Part shown: one piece after another, positions 43,951 to 55,605 of the stretch
Position numbering within the stretch: position 1 is the first letter of the stretch
Layout of the letters: each line of letters begins with the position of its first letter
Assembly: GCA_949825065.1 (NCBI GenBank)
Contig: OX463841.1
Location: forward strand, 23,944,916-24,008,915
Direction: 5' to 3'
DNA length: 64,000 nt
From: Odontocerum albicorne
Taxonomy: Eukaryota; Arthropoda; Insecta; Trichoptera; Odontoceridae
Made by a program: the position numbers and the translations under genes
Notes under the pieces: model-generated
What the model saw: the letters and a program-made list of their open reading frames with translations, nothing else
What the model was told of the DNA's origin: nothing
The model's database searches: none

Positions 43951-45189
43951 TTCGGATTTTTTTATATAAGACGATACTTACCATATATTTCATTGGAGAT
44001 ACAAAAAATAAAATGAATTTTACTTTGAGCTTTTGTTAAAGATTAAGTTGAATAATTCTACAGTTTCAGACAGTTTCATAATTTTATAAGTGTTCCATTT
44101 GCATAACAAATGTTTTAATTTTTTCTCGTATTAATTTCAATGTATTTATTCCTTTTTTACTTATCACTTAGTTTTATTTCCACAATTTTGTAAAATATAC
44201 AATTGATTGAATATTATTGAAAACTGGCAAATATTGTACATTGATTTATTGTATAATTTTTATAATTTCTTTGATATTAACTTACATTTTGACTGAAATT
44301 AACACAAAATCAATCCATTATTGGTTTAAAAAAATCGTCCCTAGCGCTATCCGCAGTAAATAAATTGATAAAAAAGTGATCGATTTGAGCTTTAGTTGTC
44401 AATAAGTTTTTGACACGTAATCAAACACTCAAAAGTTGACTATTACAAGATAAATTTGCTTTCGATATTACTTAAATTACGTTTCAATATTACTTAAATT
44501 TCAATATTACATTATTATCAAATAAAGTGATGTAAATATTAGTAAAATAATATTGGAGAAAACATTCCCTTTTTGAGAGAGAAAGACAAACAAAATAATA
44601 TGTTTAAATTATTGTGTTTTGCCTCAAGTTCTACGTCATGATTCTAAGAACTTACAATAATACAAAGTAAACGGTTATTTTATAAACCAAAATTTCAAAT
44701 TAAACAAATATCCAGTGGAAGAAAATTAGTCAGTTCTATAAACAACAGTGAATACACAATGTTAATATTAAATATATCGATACGATAAATACTCACCTTA
44801 TACATATATTATACATTTTTTTAAACAAACCAAAAACCACGAACGAAAACCAATTCAATATTCTTAGAAATCTGTTCATGTAGACATAAGCAGTCTGGAA
44901 ATTTCGTTATTTTTTAACGTTTTAATATCTTGGCGGGAAATTGCGGATACGCTTGGAAATAAATGTCGAATCCCCGACTTATTTATTTATTTATTCATTT
45001 GATACAGGTTTCACTCAAATACATCACATAACTAGAAAAAAATATATTATTATGTACAAATATAGCATAATGACACAGAAAGAATGTTACGTATACTTCC
45101 CTGTTAAGTGATTTAGTTATACCTACAGAAATTATTTATTTAAGGATGGAATGTTTCAACACACAGAATTGAAACATTCCAGCTGACTC
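43951..45189. other. unassigned A+T-rich sequence
   Basis: Only short direct repeats (AATATTACTTAAATT twice near 44465-44500) and a TTTATTTATTTATT run at 44978. No coding signal. Confidence 0.4.
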
Positions 45190-45428
45190 GGTTGAGACAT
45201 ATAATATATCAAGGGTGTCAGATGATTGCACCCAAAAAGTATTCAAGGCGACGCCCAGGGGATAATGTCCAGTAGGAAGATCAAAAATTATGCTGAATTG
45301 GCAGATGAAAAGACTGTACGTAAGACTTCTGCTGGACTGGGAGACTATTTCCGAGAGCCCAGGATAGACTGGTCAGGAAGACACGCTACGATTCCGACTT
45401 CAATTGATAAAGGGACGACAAGATGAAA
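45190..45428 (+). pseudogene. possible LINE C-terminal fragment
   Basis: A patch richer in G+C reads RRRPGDNVQ, then ERAQDRLVRKTRYDSDFN in a broken frame, suggesting the 'RRPGRPxxxW ... AQDRxxW' end of a LINE ORF2. A 66-codon open frame in another phase (45226-45426) is probably fortuitous. Confidence 0.35.
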
Positions 45429-47940
45429 GATTTTTTTTATTTCAATGCTTAGTATTCAAGAATCTAGAAGCAGAAAGCAGAATCGTCTATCATAGAATAA
45501 TGTTATCTTGATAATGCAATCGGGAGTAAGGAGAGGAATTATTCAATAAAGAAATTAAAAATATCTCCTTTCATGGAATTTATATCTCAATTATAAGTAA
45601 CGCATGACAACGATCATTCATTTTTATTATAAAAGCCCTTCGCATTTGAAAACTAAAAATATTATATTAGAATCTTTGGTACTGGGTTTACAAACTGTTA
45701 GAATCAAAGTTATCGAAAACTTCTGAATAACATTAAATACTCAATTCATAAAAAAACACTGAGCCGATATTCTTGTCACATTTTCTAAAACCGTGCCTTC
45801 AAGGAAGTGAAGTTGATAAATCATCCATTTTTCCCCCATAGAACAAGACATCTCAGAATGCATTTCTTCATACATCCATCTCATGGTCATATTTCTCTGT
45901 GATAACTTATTTCCTTATTATAATGTACGAGTATCATAGATCGACACTATATATTCTCCTAAGTGCACGGATATAAATACTCGTATATCCAGGAAGTTAA
46001 GTTTCACATTTTTATATAGTGAACTGCTTAAGATGATCGATTGGTGAAGTCGCGGAGGTTATCTGTTGACCTTTCCTTGGTCAGTGAGTTTGTTATGAAT
46101 AATGCGTGCACCATAACCATTTTCGTGGTCTCTCAGCTGCAGTGCAATTACTTGGAAGAAATCCAGCTGCTTTGTTTATGTCTTCCAGAAAAGCTTACAA
46201 AATATGCCAAGAATAAATCCACATAAATACATAACGCAAACTACCTTATAAATACACTCATATGTTTTAAAAGAAAGAAAAAAAACAATATCAAAGAAGT
46301 TATTTTAAAATATATCGTTTGAGCTGATAGGATTCCCCTCATTATTATTATACTTTTTTTAGTCTTTAATTTCTTTTGACATTTTTTTTCAACTGCGTCA
46401 CTTGTCATTTTTGTCTTTATTGTGCCCTTATTGTTTTCCAAGTGCTTGTGCAATATATTATTAATGTTTTTTCCGTTTTCTAAAAAAATGTTTTTCTGTT
46501 TTGATCGTGTGTTCCAGTTTTAGTGTTTTGAATAGTTTGTTATTTTTCCCCCTTTTTTGATGCATGTTACGTTTTGAAGTTTATTTGTGCATGATTTTAC
46601 AAATTTAGTTTGATTTGAACTGTGTTACTATTAGTTTTGATTTTCATATATTTTTTTCTTGTTAAGGCTGTAGTCGTTGAGAATGAATAAAAAAATAAAT
46701 TATCAAATTAATTATCTGTTTCTATACTAAATAATTATCTGTTTCTAAACTATAGTATGTTTCTTACTCGAAACAAAAATACAAAAAAAATGTTTTAACA
46801 ACTTTTATTGATGTGTAATGGTAGAGTACTAAGTGTGTTATTTATTATATAAAATCGAAAGATGTGAAATTTTGATCTTTACGAAATAAATGTTGATTTA
46901 ATTTGTATCTCTGTAACTCAAACATCTTCTGCTTATAATATTGTAAGCTTAGACGATTTTCATCCTCAGTCGCTTTACTAAACCAATATATTTAAAATTA
47001 CAGGATATTATTTTGTTCGAACTATTATATGTGTCACTTTGCTACTTGTGAGTGATCAAGTTACTATGAGGCAATCCTTCACTGACATCGCGAAATATAG
47101 CTGTATTATTGCGGAAAATATAAATCTATTAGACAATCTTTGAAGTTAGTCATTATATAGTTCAGAAATTCTTATTTAACTTTGTTTATGATAGATATAT
47201 TATCTAAAAGTATATTTTAAAATTTACAGGATACAAAATACAACAAAAAAAGTCTTTTATTGCAAAATAGCAAAAAATAACACGTGTTTTTATTTTAAAA
47301 CAAAGCTTTCTTAGTATGTAGAGAAAGCAAAAACCCTTATTTTGAAAACAAAAGTATTTTTAAAGGAATTAAATAACTAAATTAAACAACTCATTTGAAG
47401 CTAAGTCCCAAAATGGTATTTTACTTCGATACAACACAACATCTTATTACACTTGCGGAATGAGACTGACCGTATTTTTGTGATATTGGAAACCAAAATA
47501 ATGAAAATAAAAGAAAACTAAGGATTTTGTAGGAGCGTGTTGTCGGGAAGATCTAAGAAAAGTGTATAATACTGTTGCTGCTATAGGCGTTCAGGTAAAT
47601 CGTATTGGTTTTGTGGAGAGAAATATTTTCATTGTTACCAACAAAGGATCTTATTATTTTATAAAAACAATATTGGATAGAAAAATACAACACACGAACG
47701 AGATAATAGAATAAACCAAACGAAGTTGTAATATGTTAGTTATACAATAGTGTGTTGGGTGAGGATGATTCGTATGGATACATTTGGAGATTATATAAAT
47801 AAAACCCAAAGATTAATTCAACAGTACAGTAGACTCGTGATTATCCGGGGTTAGTAAAAAAATCCAAAACATAAATGCAGACAATAATTTGCCTGGATAT
47901 GAAGTTTGAAATGATGAAGAGATTGTGCAATATGTCATTA
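45429..47940. other. unassigned A+T-rich sequence
   Basis: About 2.5 kb with no recognised element. A 22-bp direct repeat around AATTATCTGTTTCTA occurs at about 46710-46755, and TACGAGTA octamers at 45926 and 45978. Confidence 0.4.
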
Positions 47941-47944
47941 CTAT

Positions 47945-48052
47945 TGAGGTGTATGACCGCGCGGTAACGCACCTAACTTCAGTGTAGAAGGTTACCGGTT
48001 CGAGCCCCGCGCTGGGCATTTTTCTGCATAGTGCTTCGGGGTACTCGTATAA

Positions 48053-48085
<33 letters not shown>
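47945..48085 (+). repeat. second tRNA-derived SINE family with AT microsatellite
   Basis: GACCGCGCGGTAACGCACCT and GTTACCGGTTCGAGCCCCGC give an A-box-like and an intact B box unlike the common SINE family. The text CATAGTGCTTCGGGGTACTC then leads into TACTCGTA (48042) and an (AT)n run. Only one copy is present in this window. Confidence 0.6.
48055..48085. repeat. (AT)n microsatellite
   Basis: About 15 uninterrupted AT units. Confidence 0.97.
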
Positions 48086-48086
<1 letters not shown>

Positions 48087-48239
48087 ATTCTTAAAAAAAA
48101 AAGGAAAGTAAACACGCCGGTGTTCCCCGGTTGTCTCCCTTCGGTAAGCCATATAATCTAGTACAATGGTGTGGTCGGTGAATTTACTGGTGAGCAACGG
48201 CTCACTCACTTAAAAAAACTCCACGGCACAGCTTCACTT

Positions 48240-48382
48240 TCCGAAAAGTGATAAACAAACCTTATGTAAATACCAGACTAGAACTCTTTATTTTTAAATC
48301 TGGGTACTAACGGGAATTGAACTCGCAACCCCCGAATTGAAAGATACGTGGTGTCTTATCAACTAGTCCAAGGAAGTCGTCG
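48240..48382 (-). repeat. tRNA-derived SINE, 5' part
   Basis: The complement gives CGACTTCCTTGGACTAGTTG, spacer, B box GAGTTCAATTCCCG, AGTACCCAGATTT and TTCTAGTCTGGTATTTAC. The 3' half is missing. Confidence 0.8.
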
Positions 48383-49325
48383 AAATAATTTGACACAATT
48401 GGACCAAGGATCAATATAGGCAAGTGGTCAGAATTAAGAGGGACAGCTGAGAGTGAAATTATTTAAGGTAATGAACAGAAGTGCTATCTTTATCTGCCCT
48501 TTTTTCTACCCATTGCTGAGTGAGGAAACCCCTATAACTTAACTTGTGGTCTTCACATTTGTTCACCGGGTGTATTAGTGCAACCCGACAAGTTTTGTCA
48601 TATAAGGGTAGTGGCTACCTCCGTTTTCTGTCTGCCATACAGCTTTGGAGGACACCTAGTGATTTTGTCTTAGCATGGAATGCTTCGATTTTAACCATAT
48701 TGGTACACTTGGTGTGGTATTAAAATGCTGGAAAGAAATAATTATTAGTACATACAATAGTAGCCTCAGTCGTTGAGAGCATAGATATTAATTTAAAATA
48801 GTAATTTAATTTTGAATGAATTAGCATAAATATTTATGAATACGTCGGGTTCAGGTTTAGATTGACTTGTTGGTCGTTTTGTTTGGTTTTAATCTTCATT
48901 GTTCTTCTGTGTCTTGATTTGATCGCTGCTGGATAAAGACGCTTTTCAAAGATTTCCATTTCTTGCGGACTCTCGCCTCTCTTTGCCAGGTCACGCCTGC
49001 GAATTTTACGAAGGGTCTGTCCCATCTGTTTTCATCTTAAGAAGTGCTATATTTAAAATTTATAATTTTTAGGGGTAATCGGTATTACTATATACCACTT
49101 AATAAAAGCGCAGGTATATATTTAATTTTCACCTACATATCCTTCTTAACCGGTTCACTGCCAGATACGAGATATGCCGTCCCATACACCTGTGCGCGCC
49201 ACGCCATAGACGTGATAAAAGTATCTCGTAAATATTTTGTAAATAATTAATGCGTCACAGCTAAATACGAGTAGTATTAACAAATTTATAAATCAGAACA
49301 CGCGCTGACATCTATCCAAATCATA
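48383..49325. other. unassigned sequence
   Basis: A minus-strand frame at 48834-49025 contains basic residues (KIRRRDLAKRGESPQEMEIF) but no family I can name. TACGAGTA at 49266. Nothing else recognised. Confidence 0.4.
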
Positions 49326-49327
49326 TA

Positions 49328-50674
49328 CAGAGAACCCCCGTTTTTACGTGCCCGGAATTCACGTTTTCCGCTATCTGCGTTCAATTTTTACAATCCCGTT
49401 TTATTTTAGTACATTTAGTACCCGCTTTTACATTTTTATTTCCCGCAATTTACGTTTGAAATATTTAAAATGCAAATCAATTTATAAACATATTTAATTA
49501 AATGCGCGACGATTTAAAATATTTTAAATGAATTAATAGGAAGCAGAAATATCTTGTTTCTATTTATAGACACGTGTGCATCTGCAGTGCTCATGGTCAA
49601 GGTTACACGAGTCGTGTAATACGATGCAATTGGTGGGAAATTTAGCGAATCAGAGACAGGCAGACTGTATATTTGGTCAATCTGTGCTTGTGTTTTAAAC
49701 ATGTCGGTCGTGTACATACAATTTCAATTGTCAATTGTCGTGTATTTCGTGTGTCAATTTACATTTTTTCATTTCTTTTAATTTTTCGTTGAATCCCTTC
49801 AAATAATATCTCAGCAAAGAAAAACATTATCGATTCAATAGAAAAGGAAAATTCTCGAAAAAGTGAATATTCACGTTGGTTCACATGTTTCGCTCGCGCG
49901 TGATTTGGAGATACCCATTAAAATTTTGGCTACGATAATAAAAAATCGCGAATCGATTGAAAAAAAGTGCGATGCAATGTGGTCCCATGGCGAAAAAACG
50001 CATGTACATACGATCTTCAAAATACGATGAAATGGAAGAAATCCTTAAAGAATGGTTTGTCAGCTCGCGTTCCAGCAATATGCCAGCCAACGGTCCATTA
50101 ATTCGAGATAAGGCCCTGCACATTGCGTCTCGATTAAATATCGAAGGATTTACTGCATCAAATGACTGGATAGATCGTTGCAAGAAGAGGCACTCTGTGG
50201 TGTATAGATCAGTTTGTAGGGAATCTCGAAGTGTTGATTTGGAGATCGCTGAAGATTGTTGATTTGGAGATCGCAGACGGATGTTCCTACTCTAATTGTG
50301 ATGACATCTGAAGTTATGGATATCGATGATATAGTGGACAGTCACATCCACGAAAACTTATCAGACGAAGAATTATCTGGTGAAGAAGAGGTAACCTTAA
50401 TCCATCCAATTCCAACAAAAGAAGATGTTATGAGGCATATTGAGGGCCTTAAAAGCTACTTTACTAGTATTGAAAACGTACAAGACGAAACTTTCTTATC
50501 GATTTATAAGATCGAAAGAACTGTAAACCAACACAAAAATATGTACCAAACTGATTTGCGTGATTATCTAAATAAAAAATATTTTTCAATTTTTTTTTTT
50601 CTAGCCCCGAATCTACGTTTTCCCTCTAATTACGTTTTTTTATTATCAGTCCCTTCAAAAACGGGTTTTCACTG
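49328..50674 (+). mobile_element. Tigger/pogo-type DNA transposon, internally deleted, 1347 bp
   Basis: The left end CAGAGAACCCCCGTTTTTAC and the complement of the right end CAGTGAAAACCCGTTTTTGA match at most positions and begin with CAG, as pogo/Tigger elements do. TA flanks both sides (49326-49327 and 50675-50676). Subterminal motifs with (C)ACGTTTTCC recur near both ends (49364, 50619). Full-length Tiggers exceed 2 kb. The catalytic domain is missing, so this is a non-autonomous derivative. Confidence 0.92.
49790..50575 (+). pseudogene. Tigger transposase: CENP-B-type DNA-binding part joined to C-terminus
   Basis: The first part, with frame changes, has an N-terminal helix-turn-helix (ARDLEIPIKILATIIKNRES). 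A clean frame from 49957 then carries the CENP-B/Tc5-type second helix-turn-helix: RSSKYDEMEEILKEWFVSSR, GPLIRDKALHIASRLNIEGF, ASNDWIDRCKKRHSVVYRSV and CRESRSVDLEIAED. Full-length proteins continue with the DDE domain (NADETGLF and later Asp residues). Here that whole domain is gone and the text jumps to an acidic C-terminus (SDEELSGEEEVTLIHP, GLKSYFTSIENVQDETFLSI). At the junction GTTGATTTGGAGATCGC occurs twice (about 50232 and 50252). Confidence 0.88.
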
Positions 50675-50676
50675 TA

Positions 50677-51379
50677 CAAACATGTTATATTGTCTAAAAT
50701 CATCTTTGAACCACTTATCGACATATTTCGAAGACAGTTCCACTTGACAGCTGTAGATGTCCCCGTTCAGGGTTGTCCTTTTGTAAAGATGTAGTCGAAA
50801 TCCTTACTTCTTTGTTTATAAAGTTCGGGATCTTTGATATTTTTGTATGTTGGTTATTTTTTGGTACTTTTACATAATTCTTTTTACCTCGCTTGGAAAC
50901 TATACTATTATATTATTATTTTTTAAGTGCTTTTACGTAATTTTTTTCTTCATTTTATATCGAAATCGTACTATTTTATGTACAATAGTGAACAAAAACT
51001 AGGTACTCGTACATACGAGTATTTCTTCATTGTTTCTTGCTGTGTAGTGAAATATTTATTTACATACTGGATATTGGTCTAGTGTATCATTAATATGAGC
51101 GTGTGACAACCTGAACAATGTCGAATTTTTAATTTAGATTTTTATTAACAAAAACTGTTTTAAGTGTTATATTTCACAATCTCTGGTAAGTCGATACTTA
51201 GTTCCATGTAATTTTAAGAAAAATAATGGAAATTGATTGAGTTCTTTTTTTTCAAATTATGTTCGGCCTGACGGGATTCACCATATTTTTTTTGCGGCAG
51301 AGAAAAGGTTAAACACCATATAACTTAAACGAATTTTCAATATTTTTTTGCATATTTCTAAAATTTTCAATTAATACTT
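50677..51379. other. unassigned A+T-rich sequence
   Basis: Nothing recognised. It has the octamer pair at 51004 and 51014. Confidence 0.4.
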
Positions 51380-51597
51380 CATTCGTTCATTCGAATGCTA
51401 TCCCTCATCATACATGCATTTATCGTACGGACATATTGAAGAGTGTGACCCGGAAATAATATCGTCCTGGTAATCGAGCCTCTGAAGTCGTCAAGTAACT
51501 CACATTTCACCATCGTACATATTTGAACTTCTACTGCACGTGAACATGCAACAATACTCGCACACGTTTAATGCGTATTAGTATTGCGACCAGACTA
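51380..51597 (-). repeat. palindrome-ended dispersed repeat, copy D
   Basis: It holds ACGGACATATTGAAGAGTGT, GACCCGGAAATAATATCGTC, TGGTAATCGAGCCTC, CAAGTAACTCACATTTCACC and the palindrome arms CAATACTCGCACACG and CGTATTAGTATTG, ending CGACCAGAC. It is the reverse of copy E. Confidence 0.8.
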
Positions 51598-51700
51598 AAT
51601 CCCAGAAAGGAATCCATTTTTTTTGGTACCAAGGGGAATCAAAAACCGAAAAGCCCGAATGGAAGACCAGCATCTTACCAATTAGATCACAGATATTGTC
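51585..51700 (-). repeat. SINE 5' fragment
   Basis: The complement reads TGATCTAATTGGTAAGATGC, TGGTCTTCCATTCGGGCTTT, a modified B-box area (GATTCCCCTTGGTACC) and GGATTCCTTTCTGGGATTTA. Confidence 0.7.
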
Positions 51701-51804
51701 ATATAAATTAAATAATAAAAAATTATAAAAAAAAATACTTACATTACATCGCCGCAATTTTTGCAAAGAAATATTATTTTAGTCGATGGTGTGAAGGAGG
51801 ATAT

Positions 51805-52080
51805 CTCCTTTTTTTAATTGTGTTGCTCATTAATTATAATCGTGACTACCATGAAAGTCATTGACAATTTGTCTCTATAGTTTGAATTATGGAAAACAAT
51901 GTTCAAGGTTAGTGTTGCTGCATTTAGCAGTCTGCGAGATATTTCTTCTGCAGGCAGTCGTTCCATTTTTCCAGTAACCACAATTCTTTCCAAACTTTTT
52001 CTTCACCACGGGCAGTGTTTAAAAAATCAAAGAACCGGTCGAGGGCTTATTGTTGACAACCTGTCAGTGACATTCAACTT
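51805..52080 (-). pseudogene. LINE ORF2 C-terminal fragment
   Basis: The minus strand reads HCPWWRKSLERIVVTGKMER, LPAEEISRRLLNAATLTLNI and ends VVTIINEQHN, parallel to SLEKLVVTG ... TMLSHEQHD at 1695. Several frames are needed. Confidence 0.6.
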
Positions 52081-53020
52081 TTCTGTGACAGATAAGTATG
52101 TCTCATTAGATAAGTGAGTAAATACCAGTAAAATGGGACCTGTTCCTCAACTGAATCCTCCAGAAAAAGATAATTCGCAAAGTCAACTTTACGTGATAGG
52201 GTGAAGTTAGGGAGAAGAAAATTTCCAACCATATATCATATAGTAATAACCATGCATATGTGGTTTCCAAAACGACACATACTCGTAGTATCTCATGGAA
52301 AATAATATCAGTTATATAGTACATACAAGAACACTGTAAAATACATTATTTCAATTAACTGCTTACATTTTCAAATCAACGATTTCATTTATACTAATGT
52401 CATAAAAAACTTATCAATCCGAGACATGTGAAACTACGTTTCTGATAACCCAACACTGCGTAGCCTGAAACGTTGACTTTATAGTACCATGAAAACAATT
52501 ATACTATTTTATTGATCTATCTTTGTATCATGTGGTAATCTAATATAAACTTTGTTTGATTTATCTATTTAAATTGACAAGTGATAAAGTAATCAAACCA
52601 AATAACTATAGAAGCAAAATTAACTTCCCTGAGGATAAACATTAAGGTGTTAATTATAATAATGAATGTATCGTGTGTGTACATTTGTCTCATTAATGTA
52701 AATTATGAATGTTATAATATAAAATTTATTTTTAGGACGTTGAAGTTTTTTGCAATATGTACTTTAAAATCATGGAAGGTAACAAAACGAGTAAATATAT
52801 ATCATACATTTACAAAATATCTTATTTTCCTTTCTTCCTTTAGAGTGGGGGGGGGAGATTGGAGCGTAGTAACTAAGACGAGAATTTTCATATTTACTAT
52901 AAATTCAATAAAAAGTATAAAGATAACCTACGCGAAAAAGAAAATTGATAAAACGGTGGTCTTTCATCGGTGGGTATCGGCTTTAATACCCGTTGATGCC
53001 TAAAAAATGGGTCACAGTTT
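52081..53020. other. unassigned A+T-rich sequence
   Basis: A 118-codon open frame (52647-53003) lacks a recognisable domain. A run of nine G at about 52846. TACTCGTA at 52280. Confidence 0.4.
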
Positions 53021-53021
53021 G

Positions 53022-53250
53022 ATTAAAGAGTTCGTCTGGTAACAACGGTAAGAACACTCGTACATGCTAAAAGTGTGCGAGTATTGTAACCTGCTACATG
53101 CGGTAGTATTTCAAATACCATACGTGCAATGGTGAACTGTAACTTACTTGGCTATTACAATGGTTTTTAATCTGAAATCTTGATTACTGGAGCTGAAGAC
53201 AATTTTGCCTCCAGGTCACACTCTTCAACATGTCTGAATCATCGATTCGT
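53022..53250 (+). repeat. palindrome-ended dispersed repeat, copy E (most complete)
   Basis: Order: AGTTCGTCTGGTAACAACGG, CACTCGTACATGC/TGTGCGAGTATTG palindrome, ACCTGCTACATGCGGTAGTA, TTTCAAATACCATACGTGCA, GTGAACTGTAACTTACTTGG, ACAATGGTTTTTAATCTGAA, GATTACTGGAGCTGAAGACA, ATTTTGCCTCCAGGTCACAC and CTTCAACATGTCTGAAT. No coding potential. No TIR or target duplication identified. Confidence 0.8.
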
Positions 53251-54134
53251 GTATGTTGAGATATACCATACGAGTAATTAAATAAATCAAAAGCACAAAA
53301 TTTGAAATTAGGCAAAAATTCAGATCAAATGCGGATTTTAATGGATAGGTATTTGAATTTTACACGGTTTTGCACGGAATGAAGGTCAAACCTAGTGTAG
53401 ATTCCTTACACGCAACTTTCATTCTGGTTGATTTTATACTATTGTATTTTACAATCTAGTCACGGACAAATTCTACAATAATATATTTTTCTCACGACTG
53501 AACTAAAGAAAAAAATCGCAACTGATCTTATTAAGTCTTTCACAAGTACAATATAAATTGTGCGCGATGAAGAGTTTTATTTAGAATGGCCAGTACTTAG
53601 TGATAATTCGTTAACACAATCAGCGAGTATGTAGTAGGTTTCTTACTAATCCCCAGCTGGACTTTCTAATCGAATCAGCTTCTAAAATCTCGTTTTAATT
53701 CTTCCGCCTATACTCTTGCCTACCGACCGTTTCCGCATATTACGTCAGCTCTTGACGCAGTCCTAGGACTCGTATTTACAAGTTGATGGCCGCATTAAAA
53801 AAACGAGTATTTGTTTTGTTACATCCTGTTATTTTAACTTGAACCAGTATTGGTAATTTACTTGTCGTTTACTTCTTGAAGGATTCTGCCGTTTTTTGCC
53901 TTGGTCATTATGTTCATATGTGTATACAAAATCATTAATTTAGTCGATAACATTGGAATATGTGTTTTTAAAAAAAATAACAACCTATTCGAATCTTGAC
54001 TGCAACGTAATAAAAAAAAACTTGTTATTTTTTTTACATATAAAGGTACTTAATTTGAAAAAATATGCGTTAATGGTCTTGAAAATTCATCTAATTGTCA
54101 GATTTACGAAATGAAACATCTGAGATTTCAATAC
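53251..54134. other. unassigned A+T-rich sequence
   Basis: Nothing recognised. TACGAGTA at 53269. Confidence 0.4.
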
Positions 54135-54525
54135 CTTTGTAGGCATAACTGAGCTACTTTATAGGGAAGCATGTGTATCATTGTTCCCGTTGTATCATTG
54201 TTCCCGTTGTATAATTATTCCCGTTGTATCATTGTTCCTATTGTATAATTGTTCCCGTTGTATCATTGTTTCCGTTGTATCATTGTTCCCGTTGTATCAT
54301 TGTTCCCGTAGTATCATTTTTCCCGTCGTATCATTGTTCCCGTAGTATCATTTTTCCCGTCGTATCATTGTTCCCGTTGTATAATCATTCCCGTTGTATC
54401 ATTGTTCCCGTTATATCATTGTTCCCGTTGTATCATTTTCCCCGTTGTTCATATTTAATTTTCTTTCTTATACCATGTATTTTATGTTGCGTAATTGGTT
54501 TTAAACCTGTATCAAACGTAAAATA
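54135..54525 (+). repeat. dispersed repeat containing a 17-bp minisatellite
   Basis: The ends match 23105-23235 (TTTGTAGGCATAACTGAG, AGGGAAGCATGTGTATCATT, GTATCAAACGTAAAATAATA). The middle is the 17-bp array described separately. Confidence 0.75.
54173..54448 (+). repeat. 17-bp minisatellite, about 16 copies
   Basis: The unit is TGTATCATTGTTCCCGT with variants TATAATTATTCCCGT, TAGTATCATTTTTCCCG and CGTATCATTGTTCCCGT. The period is not a multiple of three but 3 x 17 gives a 17-residue repeat, which keeps a 100-codon frame open; that frame is a by-product. Confidence 0.97.
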
Positions 54526-55169
54526 ATATAATTGTTTACAACAAACTTTTTGACTACGTGTATTTTTCGTTTTTGTGTGTTAGGTTTCGTAGACTGTGTA
54601 CTTTTTTTAAAAGTCACAAAAAAGGAAATGAAAATATTCCAAACCTCTTGAGCGACTGTATCCTACATGGCCTATGTTAACTATGTTTTATTATATGCTA
54701 GAACTGTAAATGTAAGTAAGTCACTTTAGAAAAGACACTTGGTCTGATGTGAAAGCTGATACATTGCGTCATGGATTAAATTTAGACAATAAAGGTAAAA
54801 AGGATTCTCTACAATACCCATTCTGTAAAGGTGACTTGCCACCACACAGTGTCCCGTCCACAAACGGCACATGACAGACACTTCCATCATATTCAGTCTT
54901 ATTATATTAATCAGAAGAAACTAAAAGGTTGAAATTATTCATTTTACATATCATATCTCGTTAAAACTAAATTCGTTGATACCAGTAATTTTCAAGTTGA
55001 AAGTATTTGAAAAAAACTGTGTTACTAATCACAATTAAAAGGAATAAGAAAAGATTCAAAATTTATTTCTTTAACAAAGGAAGATATTTTCATATCGATA
55101 AGTTTGAAATAATAAAAAAAATCAACATTACTTACGATAAAAAAAATCGGATAATTCAAAGTTATGATA
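54526..55169. other. unassigned A+T-rich sequence
   Basis: Nothing recognised. Confidence 0.4.
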
Positions 55170-55349
55170 TATTAGGTGTTAACATAAGTTGTGTCCGTTT
55201 TTTTTCAATTTAAAAATGAGCACCAAAAGTAAAACAAAATGGTAAATGTTATACGTCATTCGAAAGAAAATTTTCTGCTCTACAAGATATTGTTTGCTTT
55301 TACGTTACATATACTATATTATTTTATTTGATTACAAGCCTTCAAAATA

Positions 55350-55605
55350 GAATGTCAAGTAGACGAAAGAGAGCATTTTCGACACTTCCTTCTGTTCGCG
55401 TTCAATCGAGGGAATAAAGCTGCCAAAGCTACTCGCGATATTTGCGAAGTGTACGATGAAGATGCTATGAATGAAAGGACAGCTCGTCGATGGTTTCTGC
55501 GTTTCAAAGACGGTAATTTCGACCTGAAAGACATGGAGCGTTCCGGACGACCAGTGGACTTCGATGAAGACCGCTTAAACCATACTATTCATAAAGATCC
55601 TCTTC
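55350..55605 (+). pseudogene. mariner transposase N-terminus, left arm
   Basis: The start codon is changed (AATAG where the sister has AATGG). ECQVDERE-type N-terminus, then after a frame change YDEDAMNERTARRWFLRFKD, FDLKDMERSGRPVDFDEDRL and NHTIHKDPLQT. The first helix-turn-helix region is present; the DDE domain is absent. Confidence 0.8.

Noticed and set aside
45226..45426. A small host gene encoding a 66-residue basic protein
   Set aside because: Neighbouring frames look more like a decayed LINE C-terminus (AQDRLVRKTRYDSD). No start or splice evidence.
52647..53003. A 118-codon plus-strand open frame
   Set aside because: Rich in Ile, Lys, Phe and Asn as expected for A+T-rich non-coding DNA; no recognisable domain.
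54224..54526. A 100-codon open frame with a repeating YHCSRCIIVPVVSLFPL-like text
   Set aside because: It is produced by the 17-bp minisatellite, whose period keeps all frames open. No start context or domain.
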